The notes under the pieces were generated by a model, which was not told where the DNA came from, did not search any database, and saw only the letters and a program-made list of their open reading frames with translations. The position numbers were made by a program, and so were the translations under genes. Shown piece after piece: positions 16,947 to 25,037 of a DNA stretch of 64,000 bases (position 1 is the stretch's first letter; the number at the start of each line of letters is the position of its first letter). Source of the stretch: Limimaricola soesokkakensis (GTDB lineage Bacteria; Pseudomonadota; Alphaproteobacteria; Rhodobacterales; Rhodobacteraceae); the NCBI RefSeq assembly GCF_900172345.1, contig NZ_FWFY01000004.1, positions 124,001-188,000 of the forward strand, read 5' to 3'.

Positions 16947-17440
16947 GCCTCGATTTGACGGGGGCGGCGCCGGTGACGCTGGCGCCGCTCGATCCCGCGC
17001 ATCTGCCGGTGCTGCGCGGCCTCGCGCCGCATCCCGAGCAGGTGCAATTCTCGGGCAGCGCCACCACGATCCTTGCCGATCCGCGCGAAAGCGTCGCGTT
17101 TCATGTAATACTTTCGGGAGGCGTGCCGGTCGGCCTGTTCAAGACCGACAGCGACTACGAAGACGGGCGGCATTTCGCGGAGGCCGGGGCCTGGGGGCTG
17201 CGCGGCGTGATGATCGACGCGCGGGCGCAGGGGCGCGGCATTGGCCGCGCCGCCTTCGTGGCGCTGCCCTCCTACCTGCGGCGGAGCCACCCGGGGCTGC
17301 GGCGGATCTGGCTTACCGTGAATTGCCGCAACCCGGCCGCCCGGCGCATCTATCTGCGTGGCGGCTGGATCGATGACGGCGTGCTCTACCATGGCGGATC
17401 GGCCGGGCCGCAGCACGTCATGCGGCTCGAGCTTTCCTAG
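16943..17440 (+). CDS. GNAT family N-acetyltransferase
   Basis: 165 residues with GTG start overlapping the pepF stop. The acetyl-CoA binding loop is visible in RGVMIDARAQGRGIGRAAFV, followed by LRRIWLTVNCRNPAARRIYL and WIDDGVLYHGG. The acceptor substrate cannot be predicted; coupling to pepF hints at a peptide or amino-acid target. Its stop codon and that of the convergent gene share CTAG at 17437-17440. Confidence 0.85.
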   Translation: MSLDLTGAAPVTLAPLDPAHLPVLRGLAPHPEQVQFSGSATTILADPRESVAFHVILSGGVPVGLFKTDSDYEDGRHFAEAGAWGLRGVMIDARAQGRGIGRAAFVALPSYLRRSHPGLRRIWLTVNCRNPAARRIYLRGGWIDDGVLYHGGSAGPQHVMRLELS

Positions 17441-18138
17441 GCCAGCATCTCCTTCACCACCTCGAAGGACGAACTCAACTCCTCGGCCTCGGGCCGCGCA
17501 ATCGCCGGGGTCTGCCGAATCCATTCGCCGCTTTCCACGCAATGCAGCATGAAATGCGCCAGATCGGCATGGCGAGTGCGGATCAGGTCCTCGGGGATCA
17601 CGTCGGGCACCACGACGTAATCGGCCGTCAACGGCTCGGGCAGCAGCCAGCCGGGGCGCACCGCGGTCCAGTCGAGATCGCTGGCGCGCAGCATCTCCTC
17701 CATCTCGCCCATCTGGTGCAGCACCCGGGTCAGCGCCGGGATCGCCGTGGTGCGGAACAGCAGCGGCCCGCGGTCATGCGTGACCACGAAGCTCGCCGAG
17801 ATCGTCACCAGCCGCTTCACGCCGCGCGCCGCCATCGCGTCGATCAGGTTGCGGGTGCCCTGGGTGTAGAGCGGCGGCGGATCCAGCAGCGTCTTGGGAT
17901 CGCCCGGCACGCCCAGCGCGGATATCACCGCGTCGACGCCATCGACGATGGGGCCGAGATCGTCCTCGATCACGTTAGCCGTCACCCGCTCCACGTTGTG
18001 GCCGGCGGGGGGCGCATCGTCGGGCCATTTCATCTCGGCGGCGCGGACATGGTGGCCCTTCGCCACCGCCTGTTTCACCACCTCCTGCCCGGTCACGCCA
18101 TGCGCGCCGAGCACGAGGATCTTCATCTGGTCAGCCAT
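17437..18138 (-). CDS. NAD(P)-binding Rossmann protein, atypical SDR/NmrA-like
   Basis: 233 residues. The start is placed at MADQMKILVLG (GGAGG nine nucleotides upstream) rather than the 11-residue longer frame. KILVLGAHGVTGQEVVKQAV is the nucleotide-binding GxxGxxG loop; DAVISALGVPGDP and RLVTISASFV follow, and DWTAVRPGWLLPEPLT is the conserved C-terminal part of atypical SDRs. It may be a reductase or an NADP sensor; substrate unknown. It is followed upstream on the same strand by a Gfo/Idh/MocA gene. Confidence 0.85.
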   Translation of the reverse strand: MADQMKILVLGAHGVTGQEVVKQAVAKGHHVRAAEMKWPDDAPPAGHNVERVTANVIEDDLGPIVDGVDAVISALGVPGDPKTLLDPPPLYTQGTRNLIDAMAARGVKRLVTISASFVVTHDRGPLLFRTTAIPALTRVLHQMGEMEEMLRASDLDWTAVRPGWLLPEPLTADYVVVPDVIPEDLIRTRHADLAHFMLHCVESGEWIRQTPAIARPEAEELSSSFEVVKEMLA

Positions 18139-18183
18139 CGCGGTTGCCTCCGGTGATCTTCGCCGGAACAACCGCGATCCGGC

Positions 18184-19158
18184 TCAGCCGTTCCCGCCCT
18201 TGGCATAGACCATGTCGATCATCGCTTGCGTGCCCCGGCTGAATTCCAGCGGGCAGGCGTAATCCGCACCACCGATCGCGGCGGTAAAGGCCTCGACTTG
18301 CAGCTTGTAGTGATCGATGCCGGGCCAGCGTTCGTGCATCACCCGCATGCCCTCGGTCTCGAGCGTCATCTCGGCCTGACCGAAGGTGTTGGCGTTGAAC
18401 GGGCACAGCATCTTCAGCACCCCCTCTTCGCCATGGAAGGTCACCTCCTGGCGCGGGTGCAGGCGCATCGAGACCATGCCGGAATAGTCGAAGCTCGCGA
18501 AGCGCGCCGCGACCTGCGCATAGACGTCGACGCCGTTCTCGTAACGGATATTGGCCTGGCGGATCTCCTGCGGCTCCTCGCCGGTGACGAAGCGCACCGA
18601 GCCGAAGGCATAGACCCCGATATCGGGCAGCCCGCCGCCGCCGGTCTCGGGTTTGTTGCGGATGTTGTCGGTCTGGGCCGCGTTGTTGAAGCTGAATGCC
18701 GCATCGACATGGCGCAGCCGGCCGATCGCGCCACCCCGCACCAACTCGCGCGCGCGGATCCATTGCGGGTGGTGTACGATCATGTAAGCCTCGGCCGCCA
18801 TCAGCCCGGTCGCATCGCGCTTGGCGATCACCGCGTCGAACTCATCAGCTTTCATCGCCAGCGGCTTTTCGCACAGCACGTGCTTGCCCGCCTCGAGCGC
18901 CTTGAGCGTCCACTCGACATGCATGGCATTGGGCAACGGGATGTAGATCGCATCGATCTTCGGATCGTCGAGCAGCGCTTGATAATCGAGATGAACGCGC
19001 AGCCGGGGCTGGAAGGCACGGAACGGCGCCGCCTTTTCCTCCGAGGACGTTGCCAGCGCCGCGAACTCGGAACCCTCGGCGGAATGGATGGCGCGGGCCA
19101 TGGCGCCCAAGGCGAATTTGGAGGCACCCAGCACGCCCCAGCGGATCGATTCACTCAT
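18184..19158 (-). CDS. Gfo/Idh/MocA family oxidoreductase
   Basis: 324 residues. N-terminal Rossmann fold with IRWGVLGASKFALGAMARAI, the EKP motif at 97-99 in HVLCEKPLAM, and the second-domain segments GAIGRLRHVDAAFSFNN and GGGGLPDIGVYAFGSVRFV. Members oxidise or reduce sugars, inositols and related alcohols with NAD(P). Nearby genes do not show the substrate. It lies between rpoH and the SDR gene; a terminator separates it from rpoH. Confidence 0.9.
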   Translation of the reverse strand: MSESIRWGVLGASKFALGAMARAIHSAEGSEFAALATSSEEKAAPFRAFQPRLRVHLDYQALLDDPKIDAIYIPLPNAMHVEWTLKALEAGKHVLCEKPLAMKADEFDAVIAKRDATGLMAAEAYMIVHHPQWIRARELVRGGAIGRLRHVDAAFSFNNAAQTDNIRNKPETGGGGLPDIGVYAFGSVRFVTGEEPQEIRQANIRYENGVDVYAQVAARFASFDYSGMVSMRLHPRQEVTFHGEEGVLKMLCPFNANTFGQAEMTLETEGMRVMHERWPGIDHYKLQVEAFTAAIGGADYACPLEFSRGTQAMIDMVYAKGGNG

Positions 19159-19187
19159 CGCGGTCTTTCCCTGCCTGCCGAAAAGGG

Positions 19188-19218
19188 AAAACCCCTCCCC
19201 GGTCTCCCGGGGAAGGGT
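19188..19218 (-). terminator. Rho-independent terminator after rpoH
   Basis: On the minus strand CCCTTCCCCGG-GAGA-CCGGGGAGGGG forms a strong hairpin followed by TTTTCCCTTTT. It lies immediately downstream of the rpoH stop. Confidence 0.75.
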
Positions 19219-19245
19219 AATTCACGTGGCCGAGAGTGCAACGCG

Positions 19246-20145
19246 TCAGGCGTTCTCGAGCATGCCCCGCTCGCGGGCCAGCTCCTGCATCCGCTTCTGC
19301 AGCTTCTCGAAGGCGCGCACCTCGATCTGGCGGATCCGCTCGCGGCTCACCTCGTACTGCCCCGACAGCTCCTCGAGCGTCACCGCCTCGTCCTGAAGCC
19401 GCCGCTGCACGAGGATGTCGCGCTCACGATCGTTGAGCACGCCCATCGCCTCGGCCATCAGCTCGCGCCGGGCGTCGAGTTCGTCGCGCTCCTCGTAATC
19501 GGTGGCCTGATCGGCGCTGTCATCCTCGAGCCAGTCCTGCCACTGCGTTGCGCTGTCTCCCTCGGTGCCGACCATGGCGTTGAGCGAGGCGTCGCCGCCC
19601 GACATGCGCCGGTTCATCGACACGACCTCTTCCTCGGTCACGCCGAGATCGGTGGCGATCTTCTTGACGTTCTCCGGCCGCAGATCGCCTTCCTCCAGCG
19701 CGCCGAGCCGCGCCTTGGCCTTGCGCAGGTTGAAGAACAGCTTCTTCTGGCCCGAGGTGGTACCGAGCTTGACCATGGACCACGACCGCAGCACGTATTC
19801 CTGGATCGAGGCGCGGATCCACCACATCGCGTAGGTGGCTAGGCGGAAGCCCTTCTCGGGGTCGAACTTCTTCACCGCCTGCATCAGGCCGACATTGGCC
19901 TCTGAGATGACCTCGGCCTGCGGCAGGCCGTAGCCGCGGTAGCCCATGGCGATCTTCGCCGCGAGGCGCAGGTGCGAGGTGACGAGTCGATGCGCGGCCG
20001 AGGCGTCCTCGTGGTCCACCCAGCGCTTCGCCAGCATGTATTCCTCTTCCGGCTCCAGCATCGGAAACTTGCGAATTTCCTGCAGGTAGCGATTCAGCCC
20101 CTGTTCCGGCGACGGGGCGGGGAGATTGGTATAGGTCTCTGCCAT
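19246..20145 (-). CDS. rpoH: RNA polymerase sigma-32 (heat shock) factor
   Basis: 299 residues, with a strong AAAGGAGG site before ATG. Region 2 shows MGYRGYGLPQAEVISEANVG, LMQAVKKFDPEKGFRLATYA and WWIRASIQEYVLRSWSMVKL; the RpoH box QKKLFFNLRKAK, diagnostic of sigma-32, follows. Region 4 reads VTLEELSGQYEVSRERIRQI. It directs RNA polymerase to heat-shock promoters (chaperones, proteases). A promoter-like TTGAAA-17-CATATG element lies in the 165-bp gap behind the pseudouridine synthase gene. Confidence 0.97.
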   Translation of the reverse strand: MAETYTNLPAPSPEQGLNRYLQEIRKFPMLEPEEEYMLAKRWVDHEDASAAHRLVTSHLRLAAKIAMGYRGYGLPQAEVISEANVGLMQAVKKFDPEKGFRLATYAMWWIRASIQEYVLRSWSMVKLGTTSGQKKLFFNLRKAKARLGALEEGDLRPENVKKIATDLGVTEEEVVSMNRRMSGGDASLNAMVGTEGDSATQWQDWLEDDSADQATDYEERDELDARRELMAEAMGVLNDRERDILVQRRLQDEAVTLEELSGQYEVSRERIRQIEVRAFEKLQKRMQELARERGMLENA

Positions 20146-20285
20146 GGGCCCCTCCTTTCGGTCCTTGTGTCACCCGAGCGATACGTCCCTTGCCCCTGCC
20201 CGGCAAGCGCCGCCATCGCATCAGCCTTGTGCAATGATGAACCCTTCGCCCCCCACCCGGCGAGGGGGCGTGCGAAAAGCTCGAA

Positions 20286-20314
20286 CATATGTGAATTCTG
20301 TTACGGTCTTTCAA
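20286..20314 (-). promoter_or_regulatory. putative rpoH promoter
   Basis: On the minus strand TTGAAA (complement of 20309-20314) and CATATG (complement of 20286-20291) are 17 bp apart, about 140 bp before the rpoH start. The -35 overlaps the upstream gene stop. The TTGAAA box would also suit a sigma-32-type promoter, so autoregulation is possible. No experimental support is visible. Confidence 0.45.
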
Positions 20315-21342
20315 CCCCTCAGCGCGGAGAGGAGTTCCGCCATATCGGCTGGCAGCGGGCTCTCGAAGCGCAGCCTTTCGCCGGTCACGGGGTGGGCAAA
20401 GCCAAGGCTCGCCGCGTGCAGCGCCTGCCGCCCGAAACGCCCCGCCAGCGCCACGGCGGCCGCGCCATGCGCCTTTTCCGACAGCTTGCGCCGCCCGCCA
20501 TAGACCGGGTCGCCGATCAGCGCGTGCCCGGCATGCGACATGTGCACCCGGATCTGGTGCGTGCGCCCGGTCTCGAGACGGCATTCGACCAGCGCCGCGC
20601 CGGCGAAGGCCTCGATCACCTTCACCCGCGTCACCGCGTGACGGCCCTGCTCGAAGCTCACCGCCTGCCGCTGCCGGTCGGTTCGGTGACGGCCAAGCAT
20701 GGTCTGGATCTTCAGCACCGAACCGGTCTCGAAGCTCGCGCCCTTCACGCCGCGCAGCCGCGGATCGTTGGGATCGGGCACGCCGTGGCACAGGGCGAGG
20801 TAGTGCCGCTCGGCGCTGTGCTTCTCGAACTGGATCGCCAGCCCTTGATGCGCGCGGTCGGTCTTGGCCACGACGAGAAGTCCCGACGTGTCCTTGTCGA
20901 TCCGGTGCACGATGCCGGGGCGCTTTGCGCCGCCGACGCCCGAGAGATCCTCGCCGCAATGATGGATCAGCGCGTTGACCAGCGTGCCGTCGGGCGAGCC
21001 CGGCGCCGGGTGCACCACCATGCCGGCGGGCTTGTCGATCACGATCAGGTCGTGATCTTCCCAGACGACGTTGAGCGGGATCTCCTGCGCGCCAATATGG
21101 CTCTCGGCCGCCTCGGGCACCGATATCTCGACCTCGGCCCCCGCGGCGATGGCGGCCTTGGCATCCGTGGCGACCACGCCGTCGACCCGCACCGCACCCT
21201 CGGCCAGAAGCTTGGCGATGCGCGAGCGCGACAGCGCCGCCTGCTCTGGCACATCGCGGGCCAGCGCCTTATCAAGACGCGCCGGCGGATCGTCGGCGAT
21301 GATGAAGCGGACGGTGGACGGATCGTTGGAGGTATCGGCCAT
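20311..21342 (-). CDS. RluA/RluD family 23S rRNA pseudouridine synthase
   Basis: 343 residues. An S4 RNA-binding domain (SRSRIAKLLAEGAVRVDGVV) precedes the synthase domain with IVIDKPAGMVVHP, the catalytic HRIDKDTSGLLVVAKTD, and LETGRTHQIRVHMSHAGHAL followed by IGDPVYGG. It converts uridines of the large rRNA to pseudouridine, by similarity to RluD. The only suitable start (complement of 21340-21342) overlaps the start codon of the divergent DUF6476 gene in CATG, so its leader must lie inside that gene. Confidence 0.92.
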   Translation of the reverse strand: MADTSNDPSTVRFIIADDPPARLDKALARDVPEQAALSRSRIAKLLAEGAVRVDGVVATDAKAAIAAGAEVEISVPEAAESHIGAQEIPLNVVWEDHDLIVIDKPAGMVVHPAPGSPDGTLVNALIHHCGEDLSGVGGAKRPGIVHRIDKDTSGLLVVAKTDRAHQGLAIQFEKHSAERHYLALCHGVPDPNDPRLRGVKGASFETGSVLKIQTMLGRHRTDRQRQAVSFEQGRHAVTRVKVIEAFAGAALVECRLETGRTHQIRVHMSHAGHALIGDPVYGGRRKLSEKAHGAAAVALAGRFGRQALHAASLGFAHPVTGERLRFESPLPADMAELLSALRG

Positions 21343-21646
21343 GCAGGCTCCCGAGACAGACGGCCCGGCCCGGATCCCGCCAGAGCTGCGATGGCTCAAA
21401 TGGCTGGTGATCGCGCTAGCAGGCGTGATGATCGCAGGCTTCCTAGTGCTGATCGCGGCGATTGTCATCCGCCTCGATGCCGAACCGCTGCCGCTGCCCG
21501 AGCGGATCGCCCTGCCCCAAGGTGCCGAGGCAATGGCCTTCACCCAAGGACGCGACTGGATCGCCGTGGTGACGACGGATGACCGGGTGCTGATTTTCGG
21601 CCGCGACGGCGCGCTGCGGCAGAGCATGGAGATCGAGTTGCAATGA
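21341..21646 (+). CDS. DUF6476 family single-pass membrane protein
   Basis: 101 residues. A short N-terminal tail (MQAPETDGPARIPPELRWLK) is followed by one membrane helix (about 23-45) and a beta-rich tail containing RIALPQGAEAMAFTQGRDWI and DDRVLIFGRDG. GGAGG sits eight nucleotides before the ATG. The family is small, conserved in Rhodobacterales and uncharacterised. The start overlaps that of the divergent pseudouridine synthase; the common divergent arrangement suggests shared control. Confidence 0.8.
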   Translation: MQAPETDGPARIPPELRWLKWLVIALAGVMIAGFLVLIAAIVIRLDAEPLPLPERIALPQGAEAMAFTQGRDWIAVVTTDDRVLIFGRDGALRQSMEIELQ

Positions 21647-21650
21647 GAAA

Positions 21651-21668
21651 CCGCCCCCGAGGGGGCGG
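21651..21668. terminator. bidirectional hairpin between convergent genes
   Basis: CCGCCCCC-GA-GGGGGCGG is a perfect 8-bp stem with a short T-rich run on each side (CTTTC on plus, TTTCTC on minus). It separates the DUF6476 gene from the secreted low-complexity protein gene converging on it. Confidence 0.7.
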
Positions 21669-21689
21669 CTTTCAGGCGTCCGCGCGAGA

Positions 21690-22388
21690 TCAGTTCGCGG
21701 TCGTAGTGTCGGTCTGTGCATCGGCATCACCGGAGGCAGCGGTCTCGCCCGAAGCGTCGGCCTCACTCGAGCCTTCAGTTTCGGTCGAGGCATCGGCGCC
21801 CGTCGTAGCGTCTTCGGACGCCGTGCTTGCCTCGGCCTGATCGCTCGGCGCGAGGTCGGTCACCGGTGCCTCGGCGTCCGGTGCCTCGCCCCCCGCATCC
21901 AATCCAGGGGGCTGCGGCGCAACCGGGCCCTCGGTCGTGGTATCGGAGCGATCCGCATCGGTCGCGTTGCCCACCGGCTGCTCGGTCGGTGCCGAGGCGG
22001 TATCGCCCGCGGCGGTCTGGCTGTTGGTCACGTATTGGGTGGCGATGGTGGTGTTGGTGGCGCTGCATTCCGGCGTGTCGGAGCCAAGCTGCCCCCCGCC
22101 CAAAGCGCCCACATCGACGCCGCAGACATTCGCCGCCACGGCCACGGGCAGCTGGATGGTGATCGGCACGTTCTGCAGATCGATGTCGAGATCCTTGGCG
22201 ATCTCGGCGCGGATGTTCTCGAGATTGACCGAAACGAGGCCGGGCAGCTGCTGCCCGCCGCCGGAGGTCGGCAGCGTCGAAAGATCGGGCATTCCCGGCA
22301 GGGTCTGGCCGGACGTCTGCGCAAGGGCCGGCGCGGCGGCACAACCGAGGGCAAGGGCAAGGGCGGTAGCGGTGGTCTTGAAGGTCAT
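21690..22388 (-). CDS. secreted protein with chaplin-like two-Cys core and acidic low-complexity tail (paralogue A)
   Basis: 232 residues. The start at the complement of 22386-22388 has GGAG six nucleotides upstream, inside the end of the upstream gene. Signal peptide with cleavage after ALA23. A spacer with LPGMPDLSTLPTSGGGQQLP is followed by a conserved core (52-120) containing C89 and C108: VPITIQLPVAVAANVCG and ALGGGQLGSDTPEC. Residues 121-232 are almost only A, S, T, D, E, G and P. The core resembles chaplins of Streptomyces (VPV.VPVNVCGN..V..L...N.C, two Cys 17-18 residues apart), which assemble into surface amyloid. It is 44/69 identical by eye to the neighbouring paralogue. Function unknown; extracellular assembly or adhesion is inference. 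Confidence 0.8.
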   Translation of the reverse strand: MTFKTTATALALALGCAAAPALAQTSGQTLPGMPDLSTLPTSGGGQQLPGLVSVNLENIRAEIAKDLDIDLQNVPITIQLPVAVAANVCGVDVGALGGGQLGSDTPECSATNTTIATQYVTNSQTAAGDTASAPTEQPVGNATDADRSDTTTEGPVAPQPPGLDAGGEAPDAEAPVTDLAPSDQAEASTASEDATTGADASTETEGSSEADASGETAASGDADAQTDTTTAN

Positions 22389-22405
22389 GTTCATCTCCGG
22401 GGTCA

Positions 22406-23047
22406 TCACTGGGCCGCGGCGTCGGTCTGCGACGCTTCGCTGCTGGAATCGGCCGAGGCATCGGCTGCGGGGTCCGATGCGGGATCGCTGGTCTCCGTCA
22501 CCGGCTCGGGACCCGTCCCGGTTTCGGCCTGGGATGTCGCGGCGGCGTCGCCATCGCTCGTGGAGGACGGCGTGGTTTCGCCCGCCGTCGCATCGACCGA
22601 CGGTTCGGCCGCATCCTGCCCGGCATCGGCAGCGGTGGGTTCGGTGGTCTCGTCGGTCGGGGTTTCGGCGGCGGCACCGCTCTCGGTCGTGTCGGCGGTC
22701 CCGGGTTCGGTGTCGACGGAGTTCTCCGGCGCCTGCGCAGCGTTGCCGCTGCCGATCAGGTTCGAGACGAGCTGCGTCGCCATGGTGACGTTGTTGGCGT
22801 CGCATTCGGGCTTGTCGCCACCCAGCGTCGCGCCGCCCAGCGCCGCCACGTCTATGCCGCAGACATTCGCCGCGACGCTGATCGGCAGCAGCACGTTGAT
22901 CGGCACCTTGTCGAGGTCGAGGTCGAGGTTCTTCGCGATCTCTATATTCACGTTCGACAGGTTGACGGAGATCAGGGAAACTTGCGCCGAGGCCATGCCG
23001 ACAGGCGCCGCCGCGAGCGCGCTCGCGACGATCAAGGGCTTGAACAT
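22406..23047 (-). CDS. secreted protein with chaplin-like two-Cys core and acidic low-complexity tail (paralogue B)
   Basis: 213 residues. Signal peptide MFKPLIVASALAAAPVGMAS, cleavage before QVSLIS. The core (26-95) begins almost at once: SVNLSNVNIEIAKNLDLDLD, KVPINVLLPISVAANVCGID with C63, and ALGGATLGGDKPEC with C82. The tail from about 100 is A/S/T/D/E-rich and strongly acidic. AAGGA lies upstream of the start. Paralogue A follows 17 bp downstream in the same orientation, so the two are one tandem-duplicated transcription unit. No family name is known to me; the core resembles chaplins in spacing and hydrophobic pattern. Confidence 0.8.
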   Translation of the reverse strand: MFKPLIVASALAAAPVGMASAQVSLISVNLSNVNIEIAKNLDLDLDKVPINVLLPISVAANVCGIDVAALGGATLGGDKPECDANNVTMATQLVSNLIGSGNAAQAPENSVDTEPGTADTTESGAAAETPTDETTEPTAADAGQDAAEPSVDATAGETTPSSTSDGDAAATSQAETGTGPEPVTETSDPASDPAADASADSSSEASQTDAAAQ

Positions 23048-23188
23048 GTTTCATTTTCCTTGCTGGAAACCTGCGCCGAAAACCCGTTGCGCCGGGGAGC
23101 GGTTCCACCTGGCGATGCGTGTTCGGCCCGGTTTCGCGCAAGGCGCGCGGCGGTCGGCGGCATGCCGCCCGGGAACGCCGCGCGTCAG

Positions 23189-23533
23189 TCAGGCATGTCC
23201 GCCCTCATGCGGCATCAGATGCGACCACAGCGCCGCCACGGCGAGCACGATGCCGCATACCACCGCGTTCCACGAGGCGACCGCCACGGCGGTGAAGCCC
23301 ACCATCCAGGGCGCCGCGATGATCAGTAGCGCGACCACCGCCACCGCGTAATCGGTCCAGTCCTGCGCCTCGGTCTGCAACAGGCCGATCGCCCCCAGGA
23401 TCACGACCAGAGCACCCAGCGCCATCATGCTCCATGTCGCGGCGCCGGTCATGCCGAGGATCCAGGGCGAGACGATCAGCCAGAGGCCGATCACGCCGAA
23501 CACCCAGTCCTGCCAGTGATGTCGATGTTTCAT
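23189..23533 (-). CDS. SPW repeat membrane protein
   Basis: 114 residues beginning MKHRHHWQDWVFGVIGLWLI, with GGGAG before the ATG. Four membrane helices are apparent, arranged as two repeats each with a small-P-W motif: LIVSPWILG and IIAAPWMVGF. SPW proteins are small integral membrane proteins of unknown function. It is upstream of and codirectional with the two chaplin-like secreted protein genes (141 bp gap), so they could share a transcript. Confidence 0.87.
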   Translation of the reverse strand: MKHRHHWQDWVFGVIGLWLIVSPWILGMTGAATWSMMALGALVVILGAIGLLQTEAQDWTDYAVAVVALLIIAAPWMVGFTAVAVASWNAVVCGIVLAVAALWSHLMPHEGGHA

Positions 23534-23743
23534 CTGCAGTCTCCCTCCCGGGGCCGGAAGCCTTGCCCGCGAGGACCCTGCCCGGCCCGCATGTTCGCGG
23601 CCTCTCCGAGCCGCCCGTCCTGTAGGGAAACGGCCCTGAGGCCACGGGTGCCGAAATCCGGCCCCAAGGAAAAAATGGCGATCGCCGCGGTACCACAAAA
23701 GGCGCGACGAGGATCAATTTTTCGGGATCATCGTTTGGGGAGA

Positions 23744-23820
23744 TGGTACCGCCTCCCTGGCTTGAACAGGGGACCTCTGGATCCACAATCCAGCGCTCTA
23801 ACCAACTGAGCTAAGGCGGC
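23744..23820 (-). tRNA. tRNA-His (anticodon GUG)
   Basis: 77 nt including CCA. Anticodon stem-loop CTGGA-TTGTGGA-TCCAG gives GTG. The T-arm is CCCTG-TTCAAGC-CAGGG. The discriminator is A73 and the base before G1 is T, not G, so the otherwise universal G-1 is not encoded; this is the known alphaproteobacterial variant of tRNA-His identity. Confidence 0.97.
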
Positions 23821-23945
23821 ACTGGCGCGGAATTAGCGCCGCGGGCGGGGGATTGCAACCCCCTGCCGCGGCTTCCGCGACGACCGCCGCCTTGCCCGCC
23901 GCGCGCGCGGGCGCTAGGCACGTCCCAGCTTGGAAAGGAACCGAT

Positions 23946-24140
23946 ATGGGCATCGACACCGAACGCGACATCGAGGCGAATCTGCAGATCGGCCCCACCG
24001 ATCAGGGCATGGTGCGGCTGTTCATCGAGGCGGGCGCGACCGAGATCCCGATGGATTTCGACCCCGAGGAGGCCGAGGACATCGCCGAGGAGATCATGGC
24101 CGCGGCGCGCGCCGCGCGGTCTCTCAAGAAGAAAGGCTGA
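23946..24140 (+). CDS. DUF6324 family small protein
   Basis: 64 residues from ATG 23946, with AAAGGA upstream: MGIDTERDIEANLQIGPTDQ, then GMVRLFIEAGATEIPMDFDP and a helical EEAEDIAEEIMAAARAAR end. It is soluble and acidic with a Lys tail. The family is conserved and uncharacterised in Rhodobacterales. Its 3' end overlaps the convergent mmcB gene by 17 nt. Confidence 0.82.
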   Translation: MGIDTERDIEANLQIGPTDQGMVRLFIEAGATEIPMDFDPEEAEDIAEEIMAAARAARSLKKKG

Positions 24141-24669
24141 TCGCCGGATCGCGCGCCTTGTGCCAACGCAGCGCCGCATGGCGCGCGAATTTCTGCAACA
24201 TTACCTTGCGCCGGGCGCCTGAGAGCTTTGTCTCCGGCGCCATGGTCACGATCTCAGCGTCGTAGCCGTCGGCGATGATCACGCCGGTCTCCTCGGGCAG
24301 CAGCTCGAGCGGAAACGCGTCGTCCACCGCCCAGAAATAACGGTCGCAATAGTCGAGATAGCCCTGCCACTTGCGGTCCGAGGTGAAGTCGGCGCGGCTC
24401 GACTTGCATTCGATCACCCACAGCTCGCCCTTGGGCCCCAACGCCATCACGTCGACCCGAAGCCCCGGGGCCGGCACGAACTCCTCTATCGTGACGAAGC
24501 CATGGCCCAGCAGGTGGCGGCAGACGCCCCGCGCCAGTATCTGCCCCGGTTGCGGCACGGCACGCGGCCGCGACAGCGCCTCGGCCGAAAGCGCGTCATC
24601 GGGCAGCGCGGCGACGCGGCGCTCCCCCTCTTCCCAGTCATCCCAATCATCAGGCATGGTCGCCATCAT
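24124..24669 (-). CDS. mmcB: MmcB family DNA repair protein
   Basis: 181 residues if the first of two adjacent ATGs is used (24669; 24666 and 24657 are also possible, no clear ribosome site decides). ILARGVCRHLLGHGFVTIEE, RVDVMALGPKGELWVIECKS and RKWQGYLDYCDRYFWAVDDA define the family; the D..ALGPKG..WVIECK pattern is that of a PD-(D/E)XK nuclease fold. In Caulobacter MmcB supports survival to mitomycin C through translesion or cross-link repair. The C-terminal coding end overlaps the convergent DUF6324 gene. Confidence 0.88.
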   Translation of the reverse strand: MMATMPDDWDDWEEGERRVAALPDDALSAEALSRPRAVPQPGQILARGVCRHLLGHGFVTIEEFVPAPGLRVDVMALGPKGELWVIECKSSRADFTSDRKWQGYLDYCDRYFWAVDDAFPLELLPEETGVIIADGYDAEIVTMAPETKLSGARRKVMLQKFARHAALRWHKARDPAISLSS

Positions 24670-25037
24670 GAACAATCTGGCAACATGCTTCAAGCGGCGA
24701 AAGCCTGCATGCCGCCCCTTGTCACATCCCCGGCACGATCCTAGATGTGGTCGCGGCGGGTTCTGCTCTTCTCGTGCCAAGGGGTCAAATTCCAGAGGCC
24801 TTAAGCAATTCCACGGGAGCTGGCTCTGTTCGGACCCTGGTTCGATTACCTGGCGCCCACCTGTATACACAGGTCCCCGGGAATTCTCACCCCTACGGTC
24901 GCTGCGGTTCCCGCCACATCTTCCCAGAGAGGCACATCACAGGGCCAATAGACCCTAGGGCGCGGCATATGCCGTGCGGCTTCGGATCACCGCGGATGTC
25001 ATGATATGCCTGAGGCTGCCGCCTCGGAGGCTGGAAC
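24670..25037. other. 368-bp intergenic region
   Basis: No supported gene on either strand. It holds one short perfect inverted repeat, ACCTGT-ATAC-ACAGGT at 24859-24874, which could be an operator. Both flanking genes (mmcB, DUF488) are transcribed away from it, so it should contain their promoters. Confidence 0.5.

Noticed and set aside
24859-24874. ACCTGT-ATAC-ACAGGT palindrome as part of a gene or riboswitch
   Set aside because: A short isolated inverted repeat; kept only as a note in the intergenic entry because nothing shows a function.
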